DNA of 40,981 nt from Bacillus paramycoides (GCF_001884235.1 NZ_MAOI01000007.1:1-40981); one strand, 5' to 3'; counted from the first letter of the stretch, positions 31,133 to 40,214 are shown. The notes: a model not told the origin generated them from the sequence alone. Numbers and translations: made by a program.

Positions 31133-33623
31133 AAATTATAAGAAAAAGTATCAAACGAAATCACCGGAAGAAAAGAAAGAGGCGGTGCAAGCTTTAACAA
31201 AAAAGATGGAAAAAAGCATAGAAGGCTATTTTCGTACACCAGGAGATTTGAAAGATTATTTATCGTTTATGGCAAAGTTTTATCAGTATTCACCATCTAA
31301 TATTTCATTAATACAGAGTCAATTTGAAGGAGCCAGGGCAGTTGGTTCCTTTTCTTTTTGGAAAGAAAAAGGGTTTGCGGTTAAGAAGGGTGAGAAAGGA
31401 ATCCAGATCCTTGTTCCAAACAGAACTATAGCAAAATTTAAAGACAAAGAAGGGACATGGAAATCCGTTACAAAGGCAAATGAAGAAGAGAAAAAACAAA
31501 TTGATTCTAAAAGCGTAGAAGTGAAACCAGGTCGCTTATATTTTGCTGTTGGCCATGTGTTTGATGTGTATCAAACGAACGCAAAAGCGGAAGACCTACC
31601 ACGCATTTTTCCGAACCGTTGGCTAGAAGGAAGCGTAAAAGATTACAAGAGTTTGTACAGAGGGATGAAGGCTGTTGCGGAAAAGAACGGTGTAAAAATT
31701 ATTGAACCAAAAGCAGAGCTTGGTGTCGCAAAGGGTGTCAGCTACACCTTAACAAAAGAAGTTGCATTGAATCCACGAAACAGTGAATTACAAAATGTAA
31801 AAACCTTACTTCATGAATTGGCACATGCCAAACTTCATACAGCAGAAACACATATGAATTACACAGCACCAGAAAAAGAGTTTCAAGCAGAAATGACCGC
31901 TTATGCTGTTTCTTCTTATTTCGGAATTGATACGAGCGAATATTCCCTCGGTTACCTAGCCAGTTGGACAAAAGGAAAAGAGATGAAAGATAAAACCCAG
32001 TTATTGAAAGAAGTACATGAAACCTCCATTGAATTTATTGAAACAATTGAAAACACGTTAGAAAAGGAAAAAGGAAAAATAAATGAAAAAGAGGTGGAAG
32101 GTATGGCAAATAAAAATGAAAAACAGGATGAAAAAAATATTTTATTGGTGGAATATATGAGTCTAAGTAATACGACACAAGAACTAGTTTCCGTTACGCA
32201 GTTAAGAGATCTAACAAATTCTAGAAACCAAGCATTTCAACCTGTAGAGCGTGGAGAACAATTGAGTGATAAGGAATTCATAGATGCATTTAACGTGGCA
32301 AATAAAGAAAGATATGCAGCTCTAAATCAGAATGAAATTACTCGTCCAACTATGTTAATTCAATGGAGTGAAAACGAAAATTTTGCAAGTAATCAATTAA
32401 TCCCATTTGGAGAGGCAAATGAAAAAATGTCTGAAGTCATTTCAAATATCGAAAAAGCAAAGGAGGAAGCAAGAGAAAAAGATGAATACGTACCATATGA
32501 TAAAACTCGTTATCATATCGCCATTCCAAAAGAAGTAGATAGGGATTTTGGGAGAATGGAGCTTGTGAGTATGGATTGTTTGGATCTTGGAGATGGAGAC
32601 TATAAGACACCTTATGAACAAGTATTAAACGAGAAAAGGTATCTATCGGATGAAGTGAAACAAGCGTTACGAGATGAAGTAGTGAATTATAGAAGTAACA
32701 AAGAAATGCCGATGGAAAAAGCACATGAAAATACATTAGAAAACATAAAAGAGACACCCAATCACTTAATTACAATTGAAGTGTTAGCAAACGGTATACA
32801 AGATGAAGAACTGGCAAGAATCCACATGATGGATGCTGTTACGAAAGATATAAATTATTTGTCTGTATGGAATCAAGATAAAACAGATCGGGACGATTTA
32901 TATGTTTCCCTAATGGAAAAGAACGGGAAACGAGAAAATGTCTATTTAGATAATATTTTGAAACCAGATTTATATGAAAAGGTTCAAAGTTCTATTTTTG
33001 ATGGAAGAGGAAATTTGTCATTCGTCATTTATGAAAAGGATGCAAATATGAGTCTAGATGAAATCGTAAAAGATGAACGATATGGAATCTTAGTTGATAA
33101 AGCGGAGGAACAAAAAGATCCCTCATTTAATGAGAAAGAAGTGGAATTGTATAAAGAAATGAAGAAGGAGGGATATGCACCTATTGCTTCTTTAGATCAA
33201 CAAATTCAACCTTCAAAAGAAAAGGAGTCAGCTACTTTAGATAAGGATTTAAGCCGGAAATACGAAGCATACAGACGCTCACAATATGAAGAAACACCAG
33301 ATAATATTGATAGTATTGTCCCTCGTGTAAAAGCTGAAGAGCGGTATTATACAACAAAGTATGTTTCGATTGATAATGAGCTGGTAAGCCAGGAACACGT
33401 TGTGAAATTAGAAAACCAGGTGGATGAGAAACTTGGAAAAGAAGGAATAACGGTGAATCAGTCTACAACTTCAAAGGAAATGGATGTAGATAAAAAAATT
33501 CAGCCATTAAACGGAAAACAAACGAATGAAAAAGAAAAGGAGCCAGAGCCAGGTAATATAGAGCAGTCGAAGGCTACAAAGAAATCCAATAGAAAAAAAG
33601 AAACAATGGAAATGGAACGATGA
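31125..33623 (+). CDS. ArdC-like polyvalent antirestriction protein
   Basis: An 832-aa protein. Residues 10-140 form an ArdC N-terminal ssDNA-binding domain (LSFMAKFYQYSPSNISLIQS; WKEKGFAVKKGEKGIQILVP). Next is a zincin-like peptidase domain with VKTLLHELAHAKLH (HELAH about 230-234) and a downstream Glu in EKEFQAEMTAYAV. Middle segments (about 400-720) look like large-polyvalent-protein-associated (LPD-type) domains. The C-terminus is charged. ArdC proteins enter the recipient or are made early to shield incoming ssDNA from restriction. Long multi-domain versions are common in Gram-positive conjugative elements. The downstream topoisomerase and primase support an establishment role. Confidence 0.8.
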   Translation: MSKNYKKKYQTKSPEEKKEAVQALTKKMEKSIEGYFRTPGDLKDYLSFMAKFYQYSPSNISLIQSQFEGARAVGSFSFWKEKGFAVKKGEKGIQILVPNRTIAKFKDKEGTWKSVTKANEEEKKQIDSKSVEVKPGRLYFAVGHVFDVYQTNAKAEDLPRIFPNRWLEGSVKDYKSLYRGMKAVAEKNGVKIIEPKAELGVAKGVSYTLTKEVALNPRNSELQNVKTLLHELAHAKLHTAETHMNYTAPEKEFQAEMTAYAVSSYFGIDTSEYSLGYLASWTKGKEMKDKTQLLKEVHETSIEFIETIENTLEKEKGKINEKEVEGMANKNEKQDEKNILLVEYMSLSNTTQELVSVTQLRDLTNSRNQAFQPVERGEQLSDKEFIDAFNVANKERYAALNQNEITRPTMLIQWSENENFASNQLIPFGEANEKMSEVISNIEKAKEEAREKDEYVPYDKTRYHIAIPKEVDRDFGRMELVSMDCLDLGDGDYKTPYEQVLNEKRYLSDEVKQALRDEVVNYRSNKEMPMEKAHENTLENIKETPNHLITIEVLANGIQDEELARIHMMDAVTKDINYLSVWNQDKTDRDDLYVSLMEKNGKRENVYLDNILKPDLYEKVQSSIFDGRGNLSFVIYEKDANMSLDEIVKDERYGILVDKAEEQKDPSFNEKEVELYKEMKKEGYAPIASLDQQIQPSKEKESATLDKDLSRKYEAYRRSQYEETPDNIDSIVPRVKAEERYYTTKYVSIDNELVSQEHVVKLENQVDEKLGKEGITVNQSTTSKEMDVDKKIQPLNGKQTNEKEKEPEPGNIEQSKATKKSNRKKETMEMER

Positions 33624-33705
33624 AAAATTTTATAACAGGAAAACCAGATTAAATCATTTTTTGTTACTCAATTGAGAAAACGGAAAGTGATTTTTTTATA
33701 GCTAA

Positions 33706-33744
33706 AAATGAAAGAGGGTAAAAGTAAAGCCCTCTTTCTCATTT
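33706..33744 (+). terminator. terminator after the ArdC-like gene
   Basis: AAATGAAAGAGGG pairs with CCCTCTTTCTCATTT, with a small bulge, about 85 bp after the stop codon. Confidence 0.65.
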
Positions 33745-33767
33745 GTAAAACGAAAGGAGCGAATGTC

Positions 33768-33902
33768 ATGAATGTATGGCTGTTTGGGGGCTGTATGTTC
33801 CTCGTAGCAGTCTTTTTAAACACGTTGTTATTATTCGGTCACAGAATGATAAAAAGGTGGAGAAATAAGAAATGGAATCGTGAAAATGAAATTGCAGATT
33901 AA
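33768..33902 (+). CDS. 44-aa single-pass membrane protein
   Basis: Starts at ATG 33768 behind AAAGGAG. The product has one membrane helix (VWLFGGCMFLVAVFLNTLLL) and a basic tail (RMIKRWRNKKWNRE). Its stop lies 15 bp before the topoisomerase start. Not recognised; a longer frame from 33708 overlaps the terminator and is rejected. Confidence 0.6.
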   Translation: MNVWLFGGCMFLVAVFLNTLLLFGHRMIKRWRNKKWNRENEIAD

Positions 33903-33917
33903 TAGGAGGTACTACGT

Positions 33918-36575
33918 ATGGGGAAAACATTGTTTATTGCAGAGAAGCCGAAGGTAGCTGTTGAATTATTGAAATCACCTAGATTTAGAAACTCGCAAAA
34001 ATATCCAGGAAGTAAGCCATATTATGGCTACTATGAAAATGAAAATTACATTATTAGTTGGTGCCGAGGGCATTTATTAGAACTAAAACATCCAGAGGAG
34101 ATGGACGAGAGATACAAAGAATTTAAATTCGAACATTTACCAATTATTTTGGAGCCGGAATATAAAGTGAAATCGGATAGTCTCGAACAAGTTCAAATAT
34201 TGGTTAAGTTGTTAAATCGTCCCGATGTAGAACATGTGGTCAACTCCTGTGACGCGGACAAGGAAGGTGAGCTTATCTATCGTGAGATAGTTGAACATGC
34301 AGGTGTTAACAAGCGAGAATCCCGCCTTTTTATCTCTTCCTATGAGGCCGCAGAGTTAGAGGGAGCATTAAACCGATTAGAACCAGGAACAGACTATGAT
34401 GGGCTTGCTCAATCCGCTAAAGCAAGGCAATACCTGGACTATATCCTAGGCATTAATGTTACAAGAGGTTGCACATCAAAACTAGCAAGAAACCAATTCT
34501 TATTGGCTTCTGGTCGTGTTCAAATGTGTATCTTGAATGAAATTCGTCAAAGGGAAATTGCTATCCAAAACTATAAAGAACAAACCTACTACAATTTAAA
34601 ATTATTAACGGAAAACGGTTTATCCCCAGTAATGCAAACAGAAGATCAACTGACAGATCCATCGCCACTACAAAAACTTGGAGATAGTTTGAAAGAAACA
34701 AATGTAATCGTTACGGAATTTAAAGAAAGTACGAGAAAAAAGAAACCAAAATTGTTATATAACTTAACAGACATCTACAAAGATGCTCACGCCAAGCTGA
34801 AGGTAAATGCAGAAACGGCAAAAAAACATATTCAGAGTTTGTATGACGAAGGCTTTATCACGTACCCTCGTTCTTCATCCAGGCACTTACCTACCGAACA
34901 AGTGGAACGAGTGAAAGAAGTAATGGCAGCATTAGAAAAGAGCTCCTATACAAATTTAGTACAACAAGTAGTTCCATCTTCTATTACGAAAAAACATACG
35001 ACTTTTAATGATGAGTTAGTAAGTAGTCACTTTGCGATCATCCCAACAACAAAATTATATGTCGGGACCAACCGAAATCCATTAGAAAAACAGTTATATG
35101 ACTTAATTGTAAAACGATTTATCGGGAACTTTATGAAACCGGCAATCTACCTGGTAAGAGAAGTACACTTTATAGATCAAGAGGGCAACACATATAGTAC
35201 AAAAGAAAAAATCCTACAAGAGAAAGGGTTTCTAAGTGTGTTTCAAGAGGATATAGAAGAGGGATCAGTTGAGGCATTTCAAATACCCGTTTTACAGGAG
35301 GGAGATTCTTTCAGAATCGTTCAGTATGACTTGATTGAGTCCCGAACAAAGAAACCAGCCTTTCATACGGAAAGTTCCATTTTAACCTTTATGGAAACGG
35401 CAGGACGTAAATTGGATAATGAACATTTGAAAGAACTCATGAAAGGAAAACGGATTGGGACAGTCGCAACGGAAGAAACATTTATCCCGAAACTGTTAGA
35501 GCGAAGCTATATTGATGTTACCAACAATCAGATTCAAACCACTCATATTGGTCGTGCGTTTATAGATGCTTTTCCGGTAGATGAAATCAAAAATCCATCT
35601 TATACGGCAGAAATGGAAGGGATGATCTACATGATCGAAAAGAATGAAATGAAATATGAGGAATTTGTAGAGAAAACAAATACGTTTGTAAAGGATACGG
35701 TGGAACAACTAGGCGCAATGGATGATAAAGTATCGGATAGCATTATTAATACTTGGAATCAGCAAATTGAGGTGTGCAAATGCCCTTGTAGAAAAGGAAA
35801 AATCCTTCATAAAGGCAATTTTTATGGGTGCAGTAATTATCCAGAATGCGAAATCTCCTTACCGAAAAAAATTAAAGAAAAAGCGATTCCGGAAGCGCAA
35901 GCGAAAAAGCTGTTTGAGGATAAGAAAACAGATCTTTTAAAAGGATTTAAGTCCAATGAGAAGGAGTTTTCCGCTTATCTAGTGTTACATGAAGGGAAAG
36001 TTAAATTTCAGTTCCCAACACAAGAGGAGCTGTCATTTGGTAAATGCCCAAAATGTAAAAAAGGTGAGATCCTTCATCGTAAAACGTTTTATGGATGCAC
36101 GGAACATAAAAACGGATGCGATTTTATGTTACCAGCAAAGATGAAAGGGAAAGCGATCCCTGGTAATCAAATGAAAAAGCTGATTCAGTATAAAACGACT
36201 GATTTTATAAATGGCTTTGAAGGGGAAAAGGGAGAATTTACAGCAGCTATCTATATGGAAGCGGACGGAAGTTTGAAATTCCGTTTTCCAACAACTGAAG
36301 ATCGTACCATTGGTAAGTGTCCATTATGTAAGAGTAGAGTTCTTGTAGGGAAAAGTAATTACTTATGTGAGAAATACAAAAAAGGCTGTGACTTCATTAT
36401 TTTTGGTACATTCTCTGGTAAAAATTTAAGTAGTAACCATGTGAAAAAGTTATTAGAAAAGAATGTAACGGATCAGATCAAAGGGTTTATCTCGAACAAA
36501 AACGGGAAAAAATTTGACGCTCGTTTATCATACAGCGTACAGGAGAAGCGATTAAAATTCTTATTCGGCAAATAA
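33918..36575 (+). CDS. topB: type IA DNA topoisomerase III
   Basis: An 885-aa enzyme. N-terminal Toprim: LFIAEKPKVAVELLK (catalytic Glu) and VVNSCDADKEGELIYREIVE (DxD). Active-site Tyr in EGFITYPRSSSRHLPTEQ (about Y316). Three C-terminal zinc ribbons: CKCPCRKGKILHKGNFYGCS (about 618), KCPKCKKGEILHRKTFYGC (about 712) and KCPLCKSRVLVGKSNYLC (about 800). It relaxes or decatenates ssDNA-containing substrates; conjugative Gram-positive plasmids often carry one. Longer than the usual chromosomal TopB because of the three ribbons, each followed by a similar accessory repeat (KAIPEAQAKKLFEDKKTDLL; KAIPGNQMKKLIQYKTTDFI). AGGAGGTACTACGT precedes the ATG. Confidence 0.95.
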   Translation: MGKTLFIAEKPKVAVELLKSPRFRNSQKYPGSKPYYGYYENENYIISWCRGHLLELKHPEEMDERYKEFKFEHLPIILEPEYKVKSDSLEQVQILVKLLNRPDVEHVVNSCDADKEGELIYREIVEHAGVNKRESRLFISSYEAAELEGALNRLEPGTDYDGLAQSAKARQYLDYILGINVTRGCTSKLARNQFLLASGRVQMCILNEIRQREIAIQNYKEQTYYNLKLLTENGLSPVMQTEDQLTDPSPLQKLGDSLKETNVIVTEFKESTRKKKPKLLYNLTDIYKDAHAKLKVNAETAKKHIQSLYDEGFITYPRSSSRHLPTEQVERVKEVMAALEKSSYTNLVQQVVPSSITKKHTTFNDELVSSHFAIIPTTKLYVGTNRNPLEKQLYDLIVKRFIGNFMKPAIYLVREVHFIDQEGNTYSTKEKILQEKGFLSVFQEDIEEGSVEAFQIPVLQEGDSFRIVQYDLIESRTKKPAFHTESSILTFMETAGRKLDNEHLKELMKGKRIGTVATEETFIPKLLERSYIDVTNNQIQTTHIGRAFIDAFPVDEIKNPSYTAEMEGMIYMIEKNEMKYEEFVEKTNTFVKDTVEQLGAMDDKVSDSIINTWNQQIEVCKCPCRKGKILHKGNFYGCSNYPECEISLPKKIKEKAIPEAQAKKLFEDKKTDLLKGFKSNEKEFSAYLVLHEGKVKFQFPTQEELSFGKCPKCKKGEILHRKTFYGCTEHKNGCDFMLPAKMKGKAIPGNQMKKLIQYKTTDFINGFEGEKGEFTAAIYMEADGSLKFRFPTTEDRTIGKCPLCKSRVLVGKSNYLCEKYKKGCDFIIFGTFSGKNLSSNHVKKLLEKNVTDQIKGFISNKNGKKFDARLSYSVQEKRLKFLFGK

Positions 36576-36590
36576 AAATTGAATGTATGT

Positions 36591-36626
36591 AAAAGAGGAC
36601 TAGGAAACGGAATAGTCCTCTTTTTT
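36591..36626 (+). terminator. terminator after topB
   Basis: AAAAGAGGACTA/TAGTCCTCTTTT stem (12 bp) with a 10-nt loop and T-run. Confidence 0.85.
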
Positions 36627-36660
36627 ATTTCATTTTATAGAGTAAAGGGGGGATTCCGTA

Positions 36661-37638
36661 ATGGCATATGTCAGTGCGGAGGATGCGATGAAAGCAAGAA
36701 AAGTTGACTTGATTTCATATCTGGAAGCAAAAGGAGAAACGTTTAAGAAAGAAGGAAATTATTATCGTCATACGGAACATGATAGTCTCATCATTAAAGG
36801 AAATCAGTACGCCTGGAATAGTCGAGGGGAAAAAGGATATGGAGCGATTAGCTTTGCGATGATGTACTATGACATGACATTCCCACAAGCCGTGATGGAC
36901 ATTCAGAAGGGGGACTACAAAGAGTTTGATCGTTCAAAAGCTGAAGAGGAGCGCCAAAAAGAGCAGCAGCCATTTAGTTATCCAAAACACCTGGAAGTAA
37001 ATAAGCAAACAGAGATAAAAGAATATCTAATTCATGAACGAAAAATAGATCCTCGCTTGGTGAATTGGCTGATTAAAAAGGATCTCATCGCCCAGGATAA
37101 GAAAAATAATGTGGTGTTTAAATGGAGGGAAGAAGGAGGAAAAGGGCAAGTAATTGGAATGAACCGTCAAGGTACAGTCAAAATGGAGAATAAAAGAGGA
37201 AGCTTTAAGCAAATTGTCCCGAATTATGAAAAAATCAATGCCGGTTTTACGGTTGATGTAGGTAAACCGGATAAGATTTATTTTTATGAAGATCCAATCG
37301 ACATGTTATCTCATTGGAGCATTAAACAAAATAATATCCAAAACGCTCGCCTGGTTTCTATGCATGGATTGAAGTCCAAAACAGTGATTCAATCTTTAAT
37401 GGATGCGAAAAAAGAAGGGCACGATATTAAAGAAGTCATAATGGCAGTTGATAATGATAAGGCTGGGAAAGACTTCATTCAGACAATGAAATGCTTTGTA
37501 GATCTTAAAGAGGATATTCCAACGAATGAAAAAGATTGGAACGATGTCCGGAAGAAACAAGTGAATGAGCAACAGGCAAAAGAAACAGCCCAACCAAAGA
37601 AAATGAAACCAATTAAAGAGGTGGAGCGAAGTGTCTAA
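36661..37638 (+). CDS. Toprim (DUF3991-type) primase-like protein
   Basis: A 325-aa protein. The N-domain (1-90: AMKARKVDLISYLEAKGETF; GYGAISFAMMYYDMTFPQAV) resembles the DUF3991 zinc-finger-like module of plasmid primases but without cysteines. The Toprim domain includes KIYFYEDPIDMLS (Glu about 210) and EVIMAVDNDKAGKDFI (DxD about 263). Such proteins (LtrC/TraC-like) may prime the transferred strand in the recipient. AAGGGGGGATTCCGT precedes the ATG. Its end overlaps the next gene by eight bases. Confidence 0.75.
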   Translation: MAYVSAEDAMKARKVDLISYLEAKGETFKKEGNYYRHTEHDSLIIKGNQYAWNSRGEKGYGAISFAMMYYDMTFPQAVMDIQKGDYKEFDRSKAEEERQKEQQPFSYPKHLEVNKQTEIKEYLIHERKIDPRLVNWLIKKDLIAQDKKNNVVFKWREEGGKGQVIGMNRQGTVKMENKRGSFKQIVPNYEKINAGFTVDVGKPDKIYFYEDPIDMLSHWSIKQNNIQNARLVSMHGLKSKTVIQSLMDAKKEGHDIKEVIMAVDNDKAGKDFIQTMKCFVDLKEDIPTNEKDWNDVRKKQVNEQQAKETAQPKKMKPIKEVERSV

Positions 37639-38293
37639 TCTACCAGAAATGCCAAACATATTACAAATTTTGATGTATGGTTTTATCCTTTATGTTCTTT
37701 TTCGTATTTGTAAATTCATGTACCGGAAGATCCAGGAGCGAAGAATATTAAAGCGAATGGCTAAGTCTGGTATTCGCTATATAGACAAAATGGACGGACA
37801 TAAATTCGAAGTATACCTAAAAGCTCTCTTTCGAGAGTTGGGTTATTCTCCAACAGTCACAAAGCAGTCAAATGATTTCGGAGCGGATCTGGTATTGAAG
37901 GGGAAGAATCGTATTGTAATCCAGGCGAAACGCTACGGGATGAAAAATAGAGTCGGCATTAGTGCCGTACAAGAGATATATGCAGCGCAAGCTTATTACA
38001 AAGCACACGAGGGCTGGGTTGTAACAAATAGTGTATATACAAGACAGGCGAAAGAATTAGCGGAGGCATGCCATGTAAAACTTATAGATCGTGTAGAACT
38101 TCAGAAATTGATTAATAAAATCAATCCCGAATATTCGGCTGAAGATGTGTATCAAGGGGTAAAACCTGCAGAACGGAAATGTCCCACATGTAAACATGAT
38201 TTAGTCGTTCGTAATTCAAATAAAACAGGTAATAAGTTTTTTGGATGTTCACAATATCCCACATGTACACATACAGAACCAATTAATTCATGA
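37631..38293 (+). CDS. membrane-anchored Mrr-like nuclease with zinc ribbon
   Basis: A 220-aa protein starting at GTG 37631. Membrane helix (about 10-30); Mrr_cat restriction-endonuclease fold (45-165) with GHKFEVYLKALFRELGY, SNDFGADLVLKGKNRIVIQA and KRYG giving the D...QxK site; C-terminal zinc ribbon CPTCKHDLVVRNSNKTGNKF ending GCSQYPTC (about 183-212), the type found at the end of topoisomerases such as the neighbour TopB. Overlap with the primase-like gene indicates coupling. Target unknown: it might attack competing DNA or process DNA at the membrane during entry. Confidence 0.8.
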   Translation: MSNLPEMPNILQILMYGFILYVLFRICKFMYRKIQERRILKRMAKSGIRYIDKMDGHKFEVYLKALFRELGYSPTVTKQSNDFGADLVLKGKNRIVIQAKRYGMKNRVGISAVQEIYAAQAYYKAHEGWVVTNSVYTRQAKELAEACHVKLIDRVELQKLINKINPEYSAEDVYQGVKPAERKCPTCKHDLVVRNSNKTGNKFFGCSQYPTCTHTEPINS

Positions 38294-38321
38294 GCTGTGA
38301 TGAAAATCCGGCTCTTTTTTT
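38292..38321 (+). terminator. terminator after the Mrr-like gene
   Basis: GAGCTG pairs with CGGCTC (one T-G pair) and is followed by seven T, at the stop codon. Confidence 0.7.
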
Positions 38322-38432
38322 ATTTATTTAAAGAATACATGAAAAAAAACAGTTCAACTAAAAAATGACCTTTCAGATTTAGTTGTATGGGGTTTTGATG
38401 GAGTTATCAATATAATAAGTCGTATTTGTTAT

Positions 38433-38475
38433 AAAAACGCATGTAAAGGGAGAAAGGGGATTTAAATGCGTTTTT
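38433..38475 (-). terminator. terminator of the small RHH gene
   Basis: AAAAACGCAT and ATGCGTTTTT pair perfectly across a 23-nt loop, with T-runs in either direction, just beyond the minus-strand stop at 38508. Confidence 0.6.
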
Positions 38476-38507
38476 AGGTTTTTTAGGAAAAATAAAAAGG
38501 GTAGCCA

Positions 38508-38660
38508 TTATTTACGACTTAACCCTTTGTCTACGATCTGACGAATTGCTTCGTTTCGATTCTTCAGCTTATTTTCATGCCAATAATTTTCTATTTGTTC
38601 TACTTGTTCTTTTGTAAAAGTAACTAAAATTTGAGTGTACTTATCTTTATTAACAGCCAT
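38508..38660 (-). CDS. 50-aa ribbon-helix-helix repressor
   Basis: A short gene, starting MAVNKDKYTQILVTFTKEQV and ending NEAIRQIVDKGLSRK: the strand-helix-helix layout of CopG/Arc-type repressors. AGGAGGTTGTAAT precedes ATG 38660. Its own promoter (minus-strand -35 TTGTCA, 17-bp spacer, -10 TATAAT) has a 20-bp perfect palindrome at its -10 and spacer, and the divergent promoter start overlaps a second copy. It almost certainly autoregulates and controls 38776 onward. It may play a role in copy number or maintenance. Confidence 0.75.
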   Translation of the reverse strand: MAVNKDKYTQILVTFTKEQVEQIENYWHENKLKNRNEAIRQIVDKGLSRK

Positions 38661-38684
38661 ATTACAACCTCCTCTATAAAAAAT

Positions 38685-38760
38685 ATTATAAGTTATATAA
38701 CTTATATTGACAACTAGAAAAATGAGTAATAGAATGATTATATAAGTTATATAACTTTAT
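38685..38760. promoter_or_regulatory. back-to-back promoters with paired palindromic operators
   Basis: Operator 1: TATAAGTTATATAACTTATA (38687-38706), perfect palindrome. Operator 2: AAGTTATATAACTT (38744-38757). Plus promoter: TTGACA (38707-38712), 17 bp, TAGAAT (38730-38735). Minus promoter: TTGTCA (38713-38708), 17 bp, TATAAT (38690-38685). The two -35 elements overlap, operator 1 covers the -10 and spacer of the minus promoter, and operator 2 covers the plus start site. Confidence 0.8.
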
Positions 38761-38775
38761 TGAGGAGGTTATTAT

Positions 38776-38964
38776 ATGGAAGGAAAAGTTAAAAAGATGA
38801 TGGCTGATCTTCAATTTATTATGAATCATGGTCAAATCAGTGTAGATTTTATGGAGCAAGGATATAAAAGAATGCTTTTTAGTGCATTAGAAGCTACGGG
38901 AAAACAGTTTAATGTGCATACAAATGAACATAATGAAACAACCTTGTTCCTAGAGTTAGTTTAG
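38776..38964 (+). CDS. hypothetical 62-aa protein
   Basis: GAGGAGGTTATTAT precedes the ATG. A small, probably alpha/beta protein (MEGKVKKMMADLQFIMNHGQ; EHNETTLFLELV). First gene controlled by the palindromic operator region. Unknown family. Confidence 0.65.
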   Translation: MEGKVKKMMADLQFIMNHGQISVDFMEQGYKRMLFSALEATGKQFNVHTNEHNETTLFLELV

Positions 38965-38990
38965 TAAATTTACGCAATAAGGAGCTGTTA

Positions 38991-39254
38991 ATGATGGAGC
39001 AGTTAACCATTTTTGACGTAATGGATGAAACTAAAAATAAGTTATATGAGGTATTAGAGAAAAATGGATTAAATCATAAGATTCATAAGTACTATTTATA
39101 TTCGAATTATGAAGGAGCTGTCCAATATTACTATATAAGAACAACTGATAATATAATTATTGATTTGTGTATCTCTGATTTTCCAGAAATATTTGCTGTC
39201 CATGAAGGATTTAGCGATAAACAAATTAGAAAGATTTACAACTGGAACTTATAA
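38991..39254 (+). CDS. hypothetical 87-aa protein
   Basis: AAGGAGCTGTTA precedes tandem ATGs (38991, 38994). The product (TIFDVMDETKNKLYEVLEKN; YYLYSNYEGAVQYYYIRTTD) is small and Tyr-rich, with mixed strands and helices. Same transcript as the 62-aa gene, 26 bp apart. Not recognised. Confidence 0.6.
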   Translation: MMEQLTIFDVMDETKNKLYEVLEKNGLNHKIHKYYLYSNYEGAVQYYYIRTTDNIIIDLCISDFPEIFAVHEGFSDKQIRKIYNWNL

Positions 39255-39294
39255 GCTATATAAATAACAAATTTAATTATTGGAGGAATGGAAA

Positions 39295-39396
39295 ATGAAA
39301 ATTGGTGTATCTGAGTGGAAAGCATTGAAGAGAGAGACAAAGTTAAAGCTATTGCGCTATGCGATGTTAGAAAGTAAGTATAAGTATGCAAAATAA
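39295..39396 (+). CDS. 33-aa basic small protein
   Basis: TTGGAGGAATGGAAA precedes ATG 39295. The peptide is Lys-rich and helical (MKIGVSEWKALKRETKLKLL then RYAMLESKYKYAK). Good ribosome site and operon position support a real gene. Function unknown. Confidence 0.5.
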   Translation: MKIGVSEWKALKRETKLKLLRYAMLESKYKYAK

Positions 39397-39448
39397 AAGC
39401 TCTTCATTTGCAAGAAGCAAACAAAGAGCAAAGTCATGAGTGACCGTC

Positions 39449-39480
39449 GAGGAAAGAAATTGGCAGATTTCTTTCCTCTA
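39449..39480 (+). terminator. terminator of the small-gene operon
   Basis: GAGGAAAGAAAT/ATTTCTTTCCTC perfect 12-bp stem with a 6-nt loop, followed by an AT-rich stretch. Confidence 0.75.
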
Positions 39481-39523
39481 TATTTTAACATATTAAAAGT
39501 TGTAGAGAAAAGGGGCATGTAGA

Positions 39524-39634
39524 ATGGAAGAAGGGTGTATTTCCTTTCAGCAAAGGTTTAAAGAAATTCTGGTTATGATCGTTAGTTTTTGGATCATTAT
39601 GTTTCTCGTGTATGGAGAAAGCCTGTTACAATAG
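39524..39634 (+). CDS. 36-aa single-pass membrane peptide
   Basis: AAAAGGGGCATGTAGA precedes the ATG. One membrane segment (ILVMIVSFWIIMFLVYG) after a short charged N-terminus. Unknown. It lies 50 bp before abrB and may share its transcript. Confidence 0.45.
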   Translation: MEEGCISFQQRFKEILVMIVSFWIIMFLVYGESLLQ

Positions 39635-39684
39635 TAAAGAATAACTTGGGTACAAATTGATGATGAAATGGGGAAATATGCTGG

Positions 39685-39963
39685 ATGAAAGCAACCGGAG
39701 TAACTAGAAAAGTGGATGAATTAGGGCGTATAGTAATTCCAAAGGAACTTAGAAATACGCTTGGGATTAAAGAAAAATCACCATTAGAGATTTTTGTAGA
39801 AGGGGAAGACATCATTTTACAGAAGTATCAACCTGGTCATGTTTGTACATTAACAGGAGAAGTGTCAAATCGTAACATAGCATTAGCAAATGGTAAGATA
39901 ACATTAAGTCCAGAAGGTGCAGAATTATTACTAAAAGAAGTAGAACAGTATCTTGTAAAATAA
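39685..39963 (+). CDS. abrB: AbrB-family transition-state regulator
   Basis: A 92-aa protein, full AbrB length. N-terminal swapped-hairpin DNA-binding domain: MKATGVTRKVDELGRIVIPK, then ELRNTLGIKEKSPLEIFVEG; C-terminal multimerisation half with VCTLTGEVS. Chromosomal AbrB represses many stationary-phase genes; plasmid paralogues occur in the B. cereus group (I recall one on pXO1 near hfq, which matches the layout here). Possible role: tuning plasmid or host genes to growth phase. The ribosome site (ATGGGGAAA) is distant. Confidence 0.93.
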   Translation: MKATGVTRKVDELGRIVIPKELRNTLGIKEKSPLEIFVEGEDIILQKYQPGHVCTLTGEVSNRNIALANGKITLSPEGAELLLKEVEQYLVK

Positions 39964-39965
39964 AT

Positions 39966-39989
39966 GCTCCTTTCAAGGGGCTTTTTTTT
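39966..39989 (+). terminator. terminator after abrB
   Basis: GCTCCTT-TC-AAGGGGC stem followed by eight T. Confidence 0.8.
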
Positions 39990-40214
39990 AATACAGGAAA
40001 TATAAAATTTCACGTACCGTAACATTTAATAAAAAACTAAATACCTAATTAATAGTCTACATTAAATCTTATGTTGAAGTAAGCCGCTAAATGGATCATG
40101 TATGGTTTGTTTCGGATAGATTTCTTGCGAAATATGTATCTAGAGCAGTATTTCGATTTATATATGATACGATAGTTATATATTCGTTTTGCTAGTAAAA
40201 GGGGATGAGTGTAG

